NCBI RefSeq assembly: GCF_042687825.1
Contig: NZ_JBHUQE010000003.1
Span: forward strand, 1 to 64,000
Direction: 5' to 3'
Length of the DNA: 64,000 nt
Source: Sedimentitalea sp042687825
GTDB taxonomy: Bacteria; Pseudomonadota; Alphaproteobacteria; Rhodobacterales; Rhodobacteraceae
Below the pieces are notes generated by a model. It was not told where the DNA came from and did no database searches. It saw only the letters and a program-made list of their open reading frames with translations. Below, in pieces: positions 17,448-27,269 of this stretch (position 1 is its first letter; the number at the start of each line of letters is the position of its first letter). A program made the translations under genes and the position numbers.

Positions 17448-17468
17448 CCGGGGGCAGGCAGCCCCCGG
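17448..17468. repeat. GC-rich hairpin between mccB and mccA
   Basis: A perfect 8-bp inverted repeat, CCGGGGGC and GCCCCCGG, around a 5-base loop (AGGCA) lies in the 90-base gap. There is no T-tract, so it is not a classic terminator. It may set transcript stability between the two subunit genes, or be a copy of a dispersed intergenic palindrome; no second copy was seen in this window. Confidence 0.6.
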
Positions 17469-17497
17469 TTCCGCCGGTTCAAGAAAGGAATACACAG

Positions 17498-19435
<1,938 letters not shown>

Positions 19436-19517
19436 GCCAAAGATTTCCGATCTGCGCCGCCGGCGCGGGTCGGGATTTGCGACGATTTGAGCTGAAACGA
19501 GCAAGGGGGCCGATGCC

Positions 19518-20375
19518 ATGGGCGAACGGGTCGAAATCTTCGAAGTCGGGCCGCGGGACGGTCTGCAGAACGAGAAACGCCAGATTCCGGTGGCCGAAAA
19601 GGTGGCGCTGGTCGACTGCCTCAGCCGCGCCGGATTTTCGCGCATCGAGGTGGCCAGTTTCGTGTCGCCGAAATGGGTGCCGCAGATGGCGGGCAGCGCC
19701 GAGGTTCTGGCCGGGATCAGCCGCGCGCCTGGCGTGCGCTATGCCGCGCTGACTCCGAACATGCGCGGCTATGACGATGCGCGTCTGGCCGGGGCGGACG
19801 AGATCGCGATTTTCGCGTCGGCCAGCGAAGGGTTCTCCAAGGCCAATTTGAACGCGACCATTGCCGAAAGCATCGAGCGCTTCAACCCGATCCTCGAGGC
19901 CGCGCGGCACGTGGACCTGCCGGTGCGGGGGTATATCTCCTGCGTCACCGACTGCCCGTTCGACGGGCCGACACCGCCGGACAAGGTGGCGGAACTGGCG
20001 GATACCCTGTTTGCGCGGGGCTGCTACGAGATCTCGCTGGGCGACACGATCGGACAGGCGACGCCCGACAGCATCGCGCGGATGCTGATGGCGGTGCGCG
20101 ATGTGGTGCCGGCCGGGCGGCTGGCCGGGCATTACCACGATACCGCCGGCCGGGCGCTGGCCAATATCGATGCGTCCCTGGCGCTGGGCGTGCGGGTGTT
20201 CGATGCCGCGGTGGGCGGTCTGGGCGGCTGTCCCTATGCCCCCGGCGCCAGCGGCAATGTCGCCACCGAGGCGGTGGCCGAGCATTTGCAGCGGTTGGGT
20301 TATGACACCGGGCTGGACATGGCCATCATTCACGAAGCCGCCGACATGGCGCGGAAAATGCGGGAGGGTGCGTGA
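19518..20375 (+). CDS. hmgL: Hydroxymethylglutaryl-CoA lyase
   Basis: 285 aa. It cleaves HMG-CoA to acetyl-CoA and acetoacetate, the last step of leucine breakdown. The N-terminal EVGPRDGLQNE is the family signature, with catalytic Arg and metal-binding Asp; SFVSPKWVPQMA, HYHDTAGRA (metal His pair) and the signature GLGGCPYAPGASGNVATE with its catalytic Cys are all intact. It lies 82 bases after mccA, and its TGA overlaps the start of the hydratase gene. Confidence 0.95.
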   Translation: MGERVEIFEVGPRDGLQNEKRQIPVAEKVALVDCLSRAGFSRIEVASFVSPKWVPQMAGSAEVLAGISRAPGVRYAALTPNMRGYDDARLAGADEIAIFASASEGFSKANLNATIAESIERFNPILEAARHVDLPVRGYISCVTDCPFDGPTPPDKVAELADTLFARGCYEISLGDTIGQATPDSIARMLMAVRDVVPAGRLAGHYHDTAGRALANIDASLALGVRVFDAAVGGLGGCPYAPGASGNVATEAVAEHLQRLGYDTGLDMAIIHEAADMARKMREGA

Positions 20376-21157
20376 TGTACCAGACGATTTCACTGCAGAC
20401 CGATGCGCGCGGGGTGGCGCGGCTGACCTTGACACGCGTGGACAAGCACAATGCCATGTCCGCCGAGATGATCGCCGAACTGACGGCGGCGGCGGCGCGG
20501 ATCGCAGCCGATGAGGCGATCCGCGTTGTGATCCTGACGGCCGAGGGTAAATCGTTCTGCGCCGGCGGCGATCTGGGCTGGATGCAGGCGCAGATGGCCG
20601 CCGACGGCGAGACCCGCTATCGCGAGGCGCGCAAGCTGGCCGAGATGCTGGGGGCGTTGAACAATCTGCCGAAACCGGTGATCGGCGCCGTGCAGGGCAA
20701 CGCCTTTGGTGGCGGCCTGGGGCTAGTCAGCGTCTGCGACGTGGCGATCGGCGCCGATCACGTCAAGATGGGGCTGACCGAAACCCGGCTGGGCCTGATC
20801 CCGGCGACCATCGGTCCCTATGTCGTCGCCCGCATGGGCGAGGCGCGGGCGCGCCGCGTGTTCATGTCGGCGCGGTTGTTCGATGCCGCCGAGGCGGTCG
20901 ATCTGGGGCTGTTGGCGCGAATCGTGCCTGCGGGCGATCTCGACGCGGCGGTCGAGCGCGAAGTGGTGCCCTATCTGTCCTGCGCGCCGGGGGCGGTGGC
21001 CTCGGCCAAACAACTGATCCGGGATCTGGCCTCGACCGTGGACGAGGACTCGATCGATCACACGATCCGGGCTCTGGTGTCGCGCTGGGAAACCGACGAG
21101 GCCGCCGAAGGCATCGGTGCGTTTTTCGACAAGCGCAAGGCCAATTGGATGTCCTGA
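20375..21157 (+). CDS. liuC: Enoyl-CoA hydratase, probable methylglutaconyl-CoA hydratase
   Basis: 260-aa crotonase. It has the CoA-binding block HNAMSAEM, the GKSFCAGGDLGWMQ loop, and the oxyanion-hole GNAFGGGLGL followed by MGLTETRLGLIPATIGPYV, with the catalytic Glu region. With Ivd, MccAB and HmgL it completes the pathway by hydrating 3-methylglutaconyl-CoA to HMG-CoA, an assignment that rests mainly on context. ATG 20375 overlaps the hmgL stop (TGATG); a GTG three bases earlier is the alternative. GGGAGGG at 20362-20368 is the ribosome site. Confidence 0.9.
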   Translation: MYQTISLQTDARGVARLTLTRVDKHNAMSAEMIAELTAAAARIAADEAIRVVILTAEGKSFCAGGDLGWMQAQMAADGETRYREARKLAEMLGALNNLPKPVIGAVQGNAFGGGLGLVSVCDVAIGADHVKMGLTETRLGLIPATIGPYVVARMGEARARRVFMSARLFDAAEAVDLGLLARIVPAGDLDAAVEREVVPYLSCAPGAVASAKQLIRDLASTVDEDSIDHTIRALVSRWETDEAAEGIGAFFDKRKANWMS

Positions 21158-21167
21158 GCGTGCCGGC

Positions 21168-22226
21168 CTAGGCCAGCAGTGCGCAGGCGTCCCGCCACAG
21201 CCGCGCGGTCAGCTGGTCGGCGGGTTCTGCCTGTGCCAAGCGGGCCGACTGGCCGGCCCAGGCCTGCATGGCGTCGATATTTCCGGCCTGCACCGCAGCC
21301 GCCCGCATCGGCGCGGTCAGCGCCCGCTGCACCGGATAGGGCGCGGGGTCAGGGGCGTCCGCCGTCGTATAGGCGGTGCGGATCGACCGGCCAAGGCGGC
21401 CGGAAAACGCGGCTGTGGCGATGGTGTCTTCGGGGGCGGCTCGGCCTATGGCGTCCGCCCAGACCGGCGCGATCTGGGCTTCGGGCGTGCGCAGGAACCC
21501 GGTGCCGATCTGCACGCCTGACGCCCCCAGCAACAGGGCGGCGGCGATGCCGCGGGCATCGGCGATGCCGCCGGTGGCGACGACCGGCAGCGAGACCGCA
21601 TCGACCACGGCGGGCAACAGGGCGAACAGCCCGACCATGGCGGTGGCCGCATCGGCGGCCTCAAAGGCGCCGCGATGGCCGCCGGCCTCCATCCCCTGGG
21701 CGATGATGACATCGGCACCGGCCGCTTCGGCGGCGCGCGCCTCGGCCACGGTCGTGGCATTGGCGAACCACTTGATTCCCCTGGCTTTCATCTGGGCAAC
21801 AAAGTCCGGCGGATACAGCCCCATGATCGACGATATCGCAGTTGGCCCGGCCTGCAGCATGGCCTGACACTGGGCATGGAAATCCTGCAACGGCACATCG
21901 GCGGCCTCGGCGGGCACGTCGGGTCCCCATTGTGCCAGGTGGGCCCGCATTTCGGCTTCGTGTGCCGGGTTGCGGGCTGGGGCGGGATCGGGAATCCAGA
22001 GGTTCATCTGAAACCCGCCATTGGACGTGGCCCGCATCCGCCGGGCCCAGTCGGTGATCTGATCAGGGGGCATCAGCAGCGCACCACAGGCCCCCAGCCC
22101 GCCGGCCGCGGCCACCGCCGCCGATAACGGCACAGGGCAGGCACCGGCCATCGGAGCCAGCAGAAGCGGCGTTTCAATTCCCAGTTCCAAGGTGAAGGAT
22201 CGGGCGCGGGTCAGACAGGGATGCAT
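21168..22226 (-). CDS. Nitronate monooxygenase-like flavin oxidoreductase
   Basis: 352-aa TIM-barrel FMN protein of the 2-nitropropane dioxygenase / enoyl-reductase-II family. Segments include PLLLAPMAGACPVPLSAAV at the N-terminus, IIAQGMEAGGHRG (about residue 175) and ATGGIADARGIAAALLLGASGVQIGT, the phosphate-binding part. Family members oxidise alkyl nitronates, but many homologues are quinone or enoyl reductases, so the substrate is open. ATG 22226 is chosen over the upstream one at 22268 because AAAGGA sits seven bases before it. It is convergent with liuC (10-base gap) and divergent from the nuo operon. Confidence 0.82.
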   Translation of the reverse strand: MHPCLTRARSFTLELGIETPLLLAPMAGACPVPLSAAVAAAGGLGACGALLMPPDQITDWARRMRATSNGGFQMNLWIPDPAPARNPAHEAEMRAHLAQWGPDVPAEAADVPLQDFHAQCQAMLQAGPTAISSIMGLYPPDFVAQMKARGIKWFANATTVAEARAAEAAGADVIIAQGMEAGGHRGAFEAADAATAMVGLFALLPAVVDAVSLPVVATGGIADARGIAAALLLGASGVQIGTGFLRTPEAQIAPVWADAIGRAAPEDTIATAAFSGRLGRSIRTAYTTADAPDPAPYPVQRALTAPMRAAAVQAGNIDAMQAWAGQSARLAQAEPADQLTARLWRDACALLA

Positions 22227-22467
22227 GGCGAATTCCTTTGCGGCGGGGCAGTGCCGGCATGGAGCCATGCCCGTAAGGCCCGGTCAAGGCGGTGCCATCG
22301 GGGCGCCGGATCCGGCATGTGGCGGCAAGGTCTGCGCGCCGTCCGGCTTTGCGGAGGGCCGGGGGCGTGGCGGGCCCTAATTTGGCGGGCTGTGGACGCG
22401 CCAGCGCGGGTCCTGGCCCTCCGGGCGCCGCCTGCGGCGATTCGGTCGCCCTGTGACAAGTTCCCTC
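22227..22467. other. Non-coding part of the divergent nitronate monooxygenase/nuoA region
   Basis: 339 bases separate the two start codons. This first part is very GC-rich and holds no convincing open frame with a ribosome site on either strand. The only clear signals are the nuo promoter and dyads listed separately, to its right. Confidence 0.5.
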
Positions 22468-22488
22468 GGTTGACCCTCTGGGTCGACC
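22468..22488 (+). promoter_or_regulatory. Inverted repeat over the nuo -35 box
   Basis: GGTTGACCC at 22468-22476 and GGGTCGACC at 22480-22488 form a 9-bp inverted repeat with one mismatch and a 3-base centre. The left arm contains the -35 hexamer. The right arm itself contains the 10-base palindrome GGGTCGACCC. The position suits an operator that blocks RNA polymerase. Confidence 0.45.
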
Positions 22489-22498
22489 CAAGTAGACA
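22470..22498 (+). promoter_or_regulatory. Promoter of the nuo operon
   Basis: TTGACC at 22470-22475, exactly 17 bases, then TAGACA (TAGACAAT) at 22493-22500, about 65 bases upstream of nuoA. The -35 is near consensus; the -10 is partial. No other good pair precedes nuoA, so the roughly 18-kb operon probably depends on it. Confidence 0.6.
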
Positions 22499-22528
22499 AT
22501 CTGTGAGTCAACACGCCAATTGAAGGCG

Positions 22529-22542
22529 CGCAACAAGTTGCG
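22529..22542 (+). promoter_or_regulatory. Second dyad in the nuoA leader
   Basis: CGCAAC-AA-GTTGCG is a perfect 6-bp inverted repeat in the untranslated leader, 24 bases before the nuoA start. The 2-base centre is too short for a stable RNA loop, so a protein-binding site is the better reading. Confidence 0.35.
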
Positions 22543-22565
22543 TGCTGCAGTTCAAGGAGCCGCTC

Positions 22566-22931
22566 GTGGAAGAGATGTTGCGGGAATACCTCCCGATCCT
22601 GGTGTTTCTGGCCGTTGCCGCCGGTCTGGGAATCGTTCTGATCCTGGCCGCCGTCATCCTGGCCGTGCGCAATCCGGATCCCGAAAAAGTCAGTGCCTAT
22701 GAGTGCGGGTTCAACGCGTTCGACGACGCGCGGATGAAATTCGATGTCCGGTTCTATCTGGTGTCGATCCTGTTCATCATCTTCGACCTGGAAATCGCCT
22801 TTCTGTTCCCGTGGGCCGTGGCCTTCAAGGATGTCAGCATGGCCGGGTTCTGGTCGATGATGGCGTTCCTGGCCGTCCTGACCATCGGCTTTGCCTATGA
22901 GTGGAAGAAGGGAGCGATGGAATGGGAGTAG
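22566..22931 (+). CDS. nuoA: NADH-quinone oxidoreductase subunit A
   Basis: 121-aa membrane subunit of complex I with three transmembrane helices. The conserved loop EKVSAYECGFNAFDDARMKFDVRFYLVSI, carrying the Cys used in active/deactive studies, lies near the middle, and the C-terminus is EWKKGAMEWE. GTG 22566 is chosen because AAGGAG (22554-22559) is six bases upstream. An in-frame ATG lies eight codons earlier without such a site. The 3' end overlaps nuoB by ten bases. Confidence 0.95.
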   Translation: MEEMLREYLPILVFLAVAAGLGIVLILAAVILAVRNPDPEKVSAYECGFNAFDDARMKFDVRFYLVSILFIIFDLEIAFLFPWAVAFKDVSMAGFWSMMAFLAVLTIGFAYEWKKGAMEWE

Positions 22932-23452
22932 CAACCGGAAACACCGCCGGTGCCGACCGCGAAGTTGCCACCCGGGCCCTGAACGCCGAATTGCAGGACA
23001 AGGGCTTTCTGATGACCTCGACCGAGGACATCATCAACTGGGCCCGCACCGGGTCCTTGCACTGGATGACCTTTGGTCTGGCCTGCTGCGCCGTCGAGAT
23101 GATGCACACCTCGATGCCACGCTATGATGCGGAACGGTTCGGCATCGCGCCCAGGGCCTCGCCGCGTCAGTCCGACCTGATGATCGTGGCCGGCACCCTG
23201 ACCAACAAGATGGCCCCGGCGCTGCGCAAGGTCTATGACCAGATGCCCGAGCCGCGTTATGTGCTGAGCATGGGCAGCTGCGCCAATGGCGGCGGCTATT
23301 ACCATTACAGCTATTCGGTGGTGCGCGGCTGCGACCGCGTGGTGCCGGTGGATGTCTATGTGCCGGGCTGCCCGCCGACCGCCGAGGCGCTGTTGTACGG
23401 GCTGATGCAGTTGCAGCGCAAAATCCGCCGCACAGGGACGATCGTGCGATGA
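22922..23452 (+). CDS. nuoB: NADH-quinone oxidoreductase subunit B
   Basis: 176-aa peripheral-arm subunit that carries cluster N2, the last Fe-S centre before quinone. The four N2 ligands are visible: Cys55 and Cys56 in GLACCAVEM, Cys120 in MGSCANGGG and Cys150 in VPGCPPTAE. ATG 22922 lies within the end of nuoA and gives the usual length. The frame extends further upstream inside nuoA, but that part is out of register with family proteins. Confidence 0.97.
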   Translation: MGVATGNTAGADREVATRALNAELQDKGFLMTSTEDIINWARTGSLHWMTFGLACCAVEMMHTSMPRYDAERFGIAPRASPRQSDLMIVAGTLTNKMAPALRKVYDQMPEPRYVLSMGSCANGGGYYHYSYSVVRGCDRVVPVDVYVPGCPPTAEALLYGLMQLQRKIRRTGTIVR

Positions 23453-23476
23453 TGCGCGCGCCGATGGAGATGACAC

Positions 23477-24082
23477 ATGAGTGAAGCGCTGAAGGAACTG
23501 GGGGCGCATATCGAGCTGAAACGCCCCGATTGCGTGCTGGGCTGGGACGTGTCCCATGGCGAGCTGAATGTCGATGTGACCCCGGCCAATATCGTCGGAT
23601 TTGTCGAGTTCCTAAAGTCGGATTCGACCTGCCGGTTCTCGTCTCTGGTCGATATCACCGGTGTCGACTATCCCGAGCGGGCCAAGCGGTTCGACGTGGT
23701 CTATCATTTCCTGTCGATGTACCAGAACCACCGTATCCGCCTGCGTGTCAGCGTGCGCGAGGATGACATGGTGCCCTCGATCGTGTCGGTACATCCCAGC
23801 GCCAACTGGTTCGAACGCGAAGTGTTCGACATGTTCGGCGTTCTGTTTTCGGGCCACCCGGATCTGCGCCGCATCCTGACCGATTACGGGTTCCGCGGTC
23901 ATCCGCTGCGCAAGGACTTCCCGACCACGGGCTATACCGAGGTGCGGTATGACGAGGCGGAAAAGCGCGTGGTCTACGAACCGGTGTCGCTGGTGCAGGA
24001 ATACCGGCAGTTCGATTTCATGAGCCCCTGGGAGGGCGCCGAGTACATCCTGCCGGGGGATGAGAAGCCGGAGGCCAAGTAA
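23477..24082 (+). CDS. nuoC: NADH-quinone oxidoreductase subunit C
   Basis: 201-aa 30-kDa subunit of the hydrophilic arm, separate from NuoD (fused in enterobacteria). Family segments are SLVDITGVDYPER, VYHFLSM, SVHPSANWFEREVFDMFGV (about residues 95-113) and LRRILTDYGFRGHPLRKDFP. The last base of its stop is the first base of the next small gene. Gap to nuoB is 24 bases. Confidence 0.96.
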   Translation: MSEALKELGAHIELKRPDCVLGWDVSHGELNVDVTPANIVGFVEFLKSDSTCRFSSLVDITGVDYPERAKRFDVVYHFLSMYQNHRIRLRVSVREDDMVPSIVSVHPSANWFEREVFDMFGVLFSGHPDLRRILTDYGFRGHPLRKDFPTTGYTEVRYDEAEKRVVYEPVSLVQEYRQFDFMSPWEGAEYILPGDEKPEAK

Positions 24083-24255
24083 TGGGCGGCCTTTGGTGGC
24101 TTGTCCTGTCGGCGCTGACGGCGATCCCGATGGTCAAGCTGCTGCCGTTCTTTGGCATCAACAAATACTGGGCTGCGGCCTGTCTGGTCCCGTTCGGAAC
24201 CATCGCGTTGCTGTGGTGGATGGGGCTGAAACTGCAAGAGCTGGAGAAGCTGTGA
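24082..24255 (+). CDS. Small two-helix membrane protein in the nuo operon
   Basis: 57 aa, mostly two hydrophobic segments (LWWLVLSALTAIPMVKLLPFF and WAACLVPFGTIALLWWMGL) with a short charged tail. GGAGG at 24070-24074 precedes the ATG by seven bases, and the ATG overlaps the nuoC stop (TAATG). Codon bias matches its neighbours. It is not a known complex I subunit. It might be an accessory or assembly factor of the bacterial enzyme, by position only. Confidence 0.7.
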   Translation: MGGLWWLVLSALTAIPMVKLLPFFGINKYWAAACLVPFGTIALLWWMGLKLQELEKL

Positions 24256-24377
24256 TGGCGCCGTTCTGGACGGAAAATTTGGACCCGGCGACGGCGCGGC
24301 TGACACAAGCGGCAGCGGCAGACATGTATACGAAATTCAGTGGAACAAGATTTTCCCATCTTGTGGAGGCACGCTAA
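24255..24377 (+). CDS. Possible 40-residue ORF between the small membrane protein and nuoD
   Basis: The ATG overlaps the preceding stop (TGATG), has GGAG eight bases upstream, and the frame ends exactly one base before the nuoD ATG. The peptide (MAPFWTENLDPATARLTQ...) is soluble and resembles nothing I recognise. The nuoD ribosome site GGAGG (24365-24369) lies inside it. It may be translated only to couple nuoD to the upstream genes, or be chance. Confidence 0.4.
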   Translation: MAPFWTENLDPATARLTQAAAADMYTKFSGTRFSHLVEAR

Positions 24378-25595
24378 ATGGACGGCTCGAAATTCGACGA
24401 CGCCCTGACGGGCGAACAGAAGATTCGCAATTTCAACATCAATTTCGGGCCTCAGCACCCGGCGGCGCACGGCGTGCTGCGGCTGGTGCTGGAGCTGGAT
24501 GGCGAGATCGTCGAGCGCTGTGATCCGCATATCGGCCTTTTGCATCGCGGCACCGAAAAGCTGATGGAAAGCCGGACCTATCTGCAGAACCTGCCTTATT
24601 TCGACCGGCTGGACTATGTGGCGCCGATGAATCAGGAACACGCCTGGTGTCTGGCCATCGAAAAGCTGACCGGCACCGTAGTGCCGCGGCGCGGCTCGCT
24701 GATCCGGGTCCTGTACTCGGAAATCGGCCGCATTCTGAACCACCTGCTGAACATCACCACCCAGGCGATGGACGTGGGCGCGCTGACGCCGCCATTGTGG
24801 GGGTTCGAAGAGCGCGAAAAGCTGATGATCTTTTACGAGCGGGCCTGCGGCGCGCGCCTGCATGCGGCCTATTTCCGGCCCGGCGGCGTGCACCAGGATC
24901 TGCCCGATGCCCTGCTGGACGACATCGAGGCCTGGAGCCATGATTTCCCGCGCGTGATGGACGATATCGACGGGCTCTTGACCGAGAACCGCATTTTCAA
25001 GCAGCGCAATGCCGATATCGGCATCGTCACCGAAGAGGACATCCAGAATTACGGCTTTTCCGGGGTGATGGTGCGCGGCTCGGGTCTGGCCTGGGATCTG
25101 CGGCGCAGCCAGCCCTATGAATGCTACGACGAGTTCGACTTTCAGATTCCGATCGGCAAGAACGGCGACTGCTATGACCGCTATCTGGTGCGCATGGAAG
25201 AGATGCGCCAGTCGCTCAGCATCATCCAGCAGGCAATCGCCAAGATGCGCGAACCCGAAGGGCAGGGCGACGTGCTGGCGCGCGGCAAGATCACGCCGCC
25301 GGCGCGCAGCGATATGAAAACCTCGATGGAAAGCCTGATCCACCACTTCAAGCTGTATACCGAGGGCTTTCACGTGCCTGCCGGCGAGGTCTATGCCGCG
25401 GTCGAGGCGCCCAAGGGCGAGTTCGGTGTCTATCTGGTGGCGGACGGCACCAACAAACCCTATCGCAGTAAAATCCGCGCGCCGGGCTTTTTGCACCTGC
25501 AGGCGATGGACCATGTCGCGGGCGGTCACCAGCTGGCCGATGTGGCGGCGATCATCGGCACGATGGACGTGGTCTTTGGAGAGATCGACAGGTGA
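24378..25595 (+). CDS. nuoD: NADH-quinone oxidoreductase subunit D
   Basis: 405-aa 49-kDa subunit that forms the quinone-binding pocket with NuoB, related to the large subunit of NiFe hydrogenases. The N-terminal NFGPQHPAAHGVLRL carries the quinone-site His. GLLHRGTEKL, LNIT, YERACGARLHAAYFRPGG and the C-terminal ADVAAIIGTMDVVFGEIDR are all in place. Start ATG 24378 has GGAGG eight bases upstream. The 3' end overlaps the next gene by four bases. Confidence 0.97.
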   Translation: MDGSKFDDALTGEQKIRNFNINFGPQHPAAHGVLRLVLELDGEIVERCDPHIGLLHRGTEKLMESRTYLQNLPYFDRLDYVAPMNQEHAWCLAIEKLTGTVVPRRGSLIRVLYSEIGRILNHLLNITTQAMDVGALTPPLWGFEEREKLMIFYERACGARLHAAYFRPGGVHQDLPDALLDDIEAWSHDFPRVMDDIDGLLTENRIFKQRNADIGIVTEEDIQNYGFSGVMVRGSGLAWDLRRSQPYECYDEFDFQIPIGKNGDCYDRYLVRMEEMRQSLSIIQQAIAKMREPEGQGDVLARGKITPPARSDMKTSMESLIHHFKLYTEGFHVPAGEVYAAVEAPKGEFGVYLVADGTNKPYRSKIRAPGFLHLQAMDHVAGGHQLADVAAIIGTMDVVFGEIDR

Positions 25596-26152
25596 CACGC
25601 CGCCCCGCCCAATCTGCGAAACGCAGCCATTCCAACATCCTGCTGGCCGGTTCGACGCTGGTCGCTGCGGTGTTCGTGGCGGTGCAGGCGTGGTACGCGC
25701 GGGTGCAGTTCGTCGACTCCAGCGAGACCCGTCTGCTGGAGAAAAAGCTGGATATCTGCTTTGACAATTTCGACGCCGCCGCGGTGCTGGACACGGAATT
25801 GCGCCGCGCCGCCCCGGGCATGGGGATCGACGAGGTCTGGCCGCCCCGCATCGAGGTCGCGGATGCGGCGGGAATGCGGCGGTTACAGGACACGGTCGTG
25901 CCGCGCCTGAACGCGCTGGAAAGCGGGTTGTTCAAGGCCTCGATCCTGAGCGATCTGGACAAACACCGGGCCTTTCTGGCCCAGCAGCTGCGCGGGCTTT
26001 CCAAGCGGCTGTTAGATATCGTGCCGGCCCGGATCGGGCAGGACAAGATGGACAAGGAAATCGACGGGGTGATGGCCACGTTGAGTGATTTTCTGGGTGC
26101 GCAGTATTCGGTGTTTACCGGCTGTCGCCTGGTTGCGGAAGGAAAAGCCTGA
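25592..26152 (+). CDS. Membrane-anchored protein of unknown function between nuoD and nuoE
   Basis: 186 aa with one hydrophobic segment near the N-terminus (ILLAGSTLVAAVFVAVQAW, residues about 16-34), then a largely helical domain of about 150 residues with two Cys (ICFDNF, FTGCRL). A basic N-terminus predicts the domain lies outside the cytoplasm. GTG start overlaps the nuoD stop (GTGA), with GGAGAG seven bases upstream; the stop overlaps the nuoE ATG (TGATG). Codon use matches the operon. I do not recognise the family. Tight coupling on both sides argues that it is expressed with complex I. Confidence 0.8.
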   Translation: MTRRPAQSAKRSHSNILLAGSTLVAAVFVAVQAWYARVQFVDSSETRLLEKKLDICFDNFDAAAVLDTELRRAAPGMGIDEVWPPRIEVADAAGMRRLQDTVVPRLNALESGLFKASILSDLDKHRAFLAQQLRGLSKRLLDIVPARIGQDKMDKEIDGVMATLSDFLGAQYSVFTGCRLVAEGKA

Positions 26153-27231
26153 TGTTGCGACGTCTTCATGCTGAACAGCCTGAAACATTCGAGTTCACCC
26201 CGGACAACCTGGCCTGGGCCGAAGGTCAGATCAGCAAATATCCCGAGGGTCGCCAGGCAAGTGCGATCATCCCGCTGCTGTGGCGGGCACAAGAGCAAGA
26301 GGGTTGGCTGACGCGGCCGGCCATCGAGCATATCGCCGACATGCTGGGCATGGCCTATATCCGGGCGCTCGAGGTGGCCAGTTTCTACTTTATGTTCCAG
26401 CTGCAGCCGGTCGGCAGCGTTGCGCATGTGCAGATTTGCGGTACCACGTCCTGCATGATCTGCGGTGCCGAGGATCTGATGGCGGTCTGTCAGGACAAGA
26501 TCGCCGCCGCGCCGCACCAGCTCAGCGCCGATGGCAAATTCAGCTGGGAAGAGGTGGAATGTCTGGGGTCGTGTTCCAACGCCCCGATGGCGCAGATCGG
26601 CAAGGATTATTACGAGGACCTGACCGCCGCGCGTTTTGCCGAGATTCTGGACGAGTTGGCGGCCGGAAAGGTTCCGGTGCCGGGTCCGCAGAACGGCCGT
26701 TACACATCCGAGCCCCTCAGCGGGCTGACCAGCCTGTCCGAATATGAAAGCGGGCGCACCCAATACAACGCCAGTGTTCAGCTGGCCGTGGATATCGGCG
26801 ATACGGTGAAACGGATCGACGGCACCGAAGTGCCGCTGCTGACGCCCTGGCGCAGGGATGCCGCCAACAGCAGCTCGAAACCCGCTGCACCCGAAGCCGA
26901 GGCGCCCGAGGCAGCGCCAGCACCCGCCCCCGCAGAAGAGGGGGCGATGCCGCCGCGGCTGGATGCGGCGCGTGATGGCAAGGCCGACGATCTGAAACTG
27001 ATCAAGGGCGTCGGGCCAAAGCTGGAGGAAATGCTGAACGGCATCGGCATCTATCACTTTGACCAGATCGCGGCCTGGGGGCCGGCCGAAGTGGCATGGG
27101 CAGACGAGAATCTGGTCGGCTTCAAGGGCCGCGTCAGCCGGGACGAATGGGTGGCTCAGGCAAAGGTGCTGGCCAGTGGCGCCGAGACCGAATTTTCCCA
27201 ACGCGCCAAGAACGGCGAAAGCCAGGACTGA
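26152..27231 (+). CDS. nuoE: NADH-quinone oxidoreductase subunit E with C-terminal helix-hairpin-helix extension
   Basis: 359 aa, well above the usual 160-240. Residues 1 to about 175 are the thioredoxin-like 24-kDa subunit with the N1a 2Fe-2S ligands Cys96, Cys101, Cys137 and Cys141. A further conserved-looking stretch runs to about 235. Residues 240-280 are an Ala/Pro/Glu-rich linker. Residues 281-343 form a helix-hairpin-helix-like domain (LKLIKGVGPKLEEML) of the kind found in DUF4332-type proteins. The frame is continuous, so this is a fusion and not a frameshift. The extension is not needed for the Fe-S chemistry; its role is unknown. Confidence 0.93.
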   Translation: MLRRLHAEQPETFEFTPDNLAWAEGQISKYPEGRQASAIIPLLWRAQEQEGWLTRPAIEHIADMLGMAYIRALEVASFYFMFQLQPVGSVAHVQICGTTSCMICGAEDLMAVCQDKIAAAPHQLSADGKFSWEEVECLGSCSNAPMAQIGKDYYEDLTAARFAEILDELAAGKVPVPGPQNGRYTSEPLSGLTSLSEYESGRTQYNASVQLAVDIGDTVKRIDGTEVPLLTPWRRDAANSSSKPAAPEAEAPEAAPAPAPAEEGAMPPRLDAARDGKADDLKLIKGVGPKLEEMLNGIGIYHFDQIAAWGPAEVAWADENLVGFKGRVSRDEWVAQAKVLASGAETEFSQRAKNGESQD

Positions 27232-27269
27232 GCCGGGCTGCCCGGCGGATATTAGACAGAATGGACCTG

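Noticed and set aside
26840..27231. NuoE tail as a separate gene or frameshifted neighbour
   Set aside because: The frame is continuous, there is no stop or ribosome site before the helix-hairpin-helix part, and the linker is a typical flexible Ala/Pro spacer.
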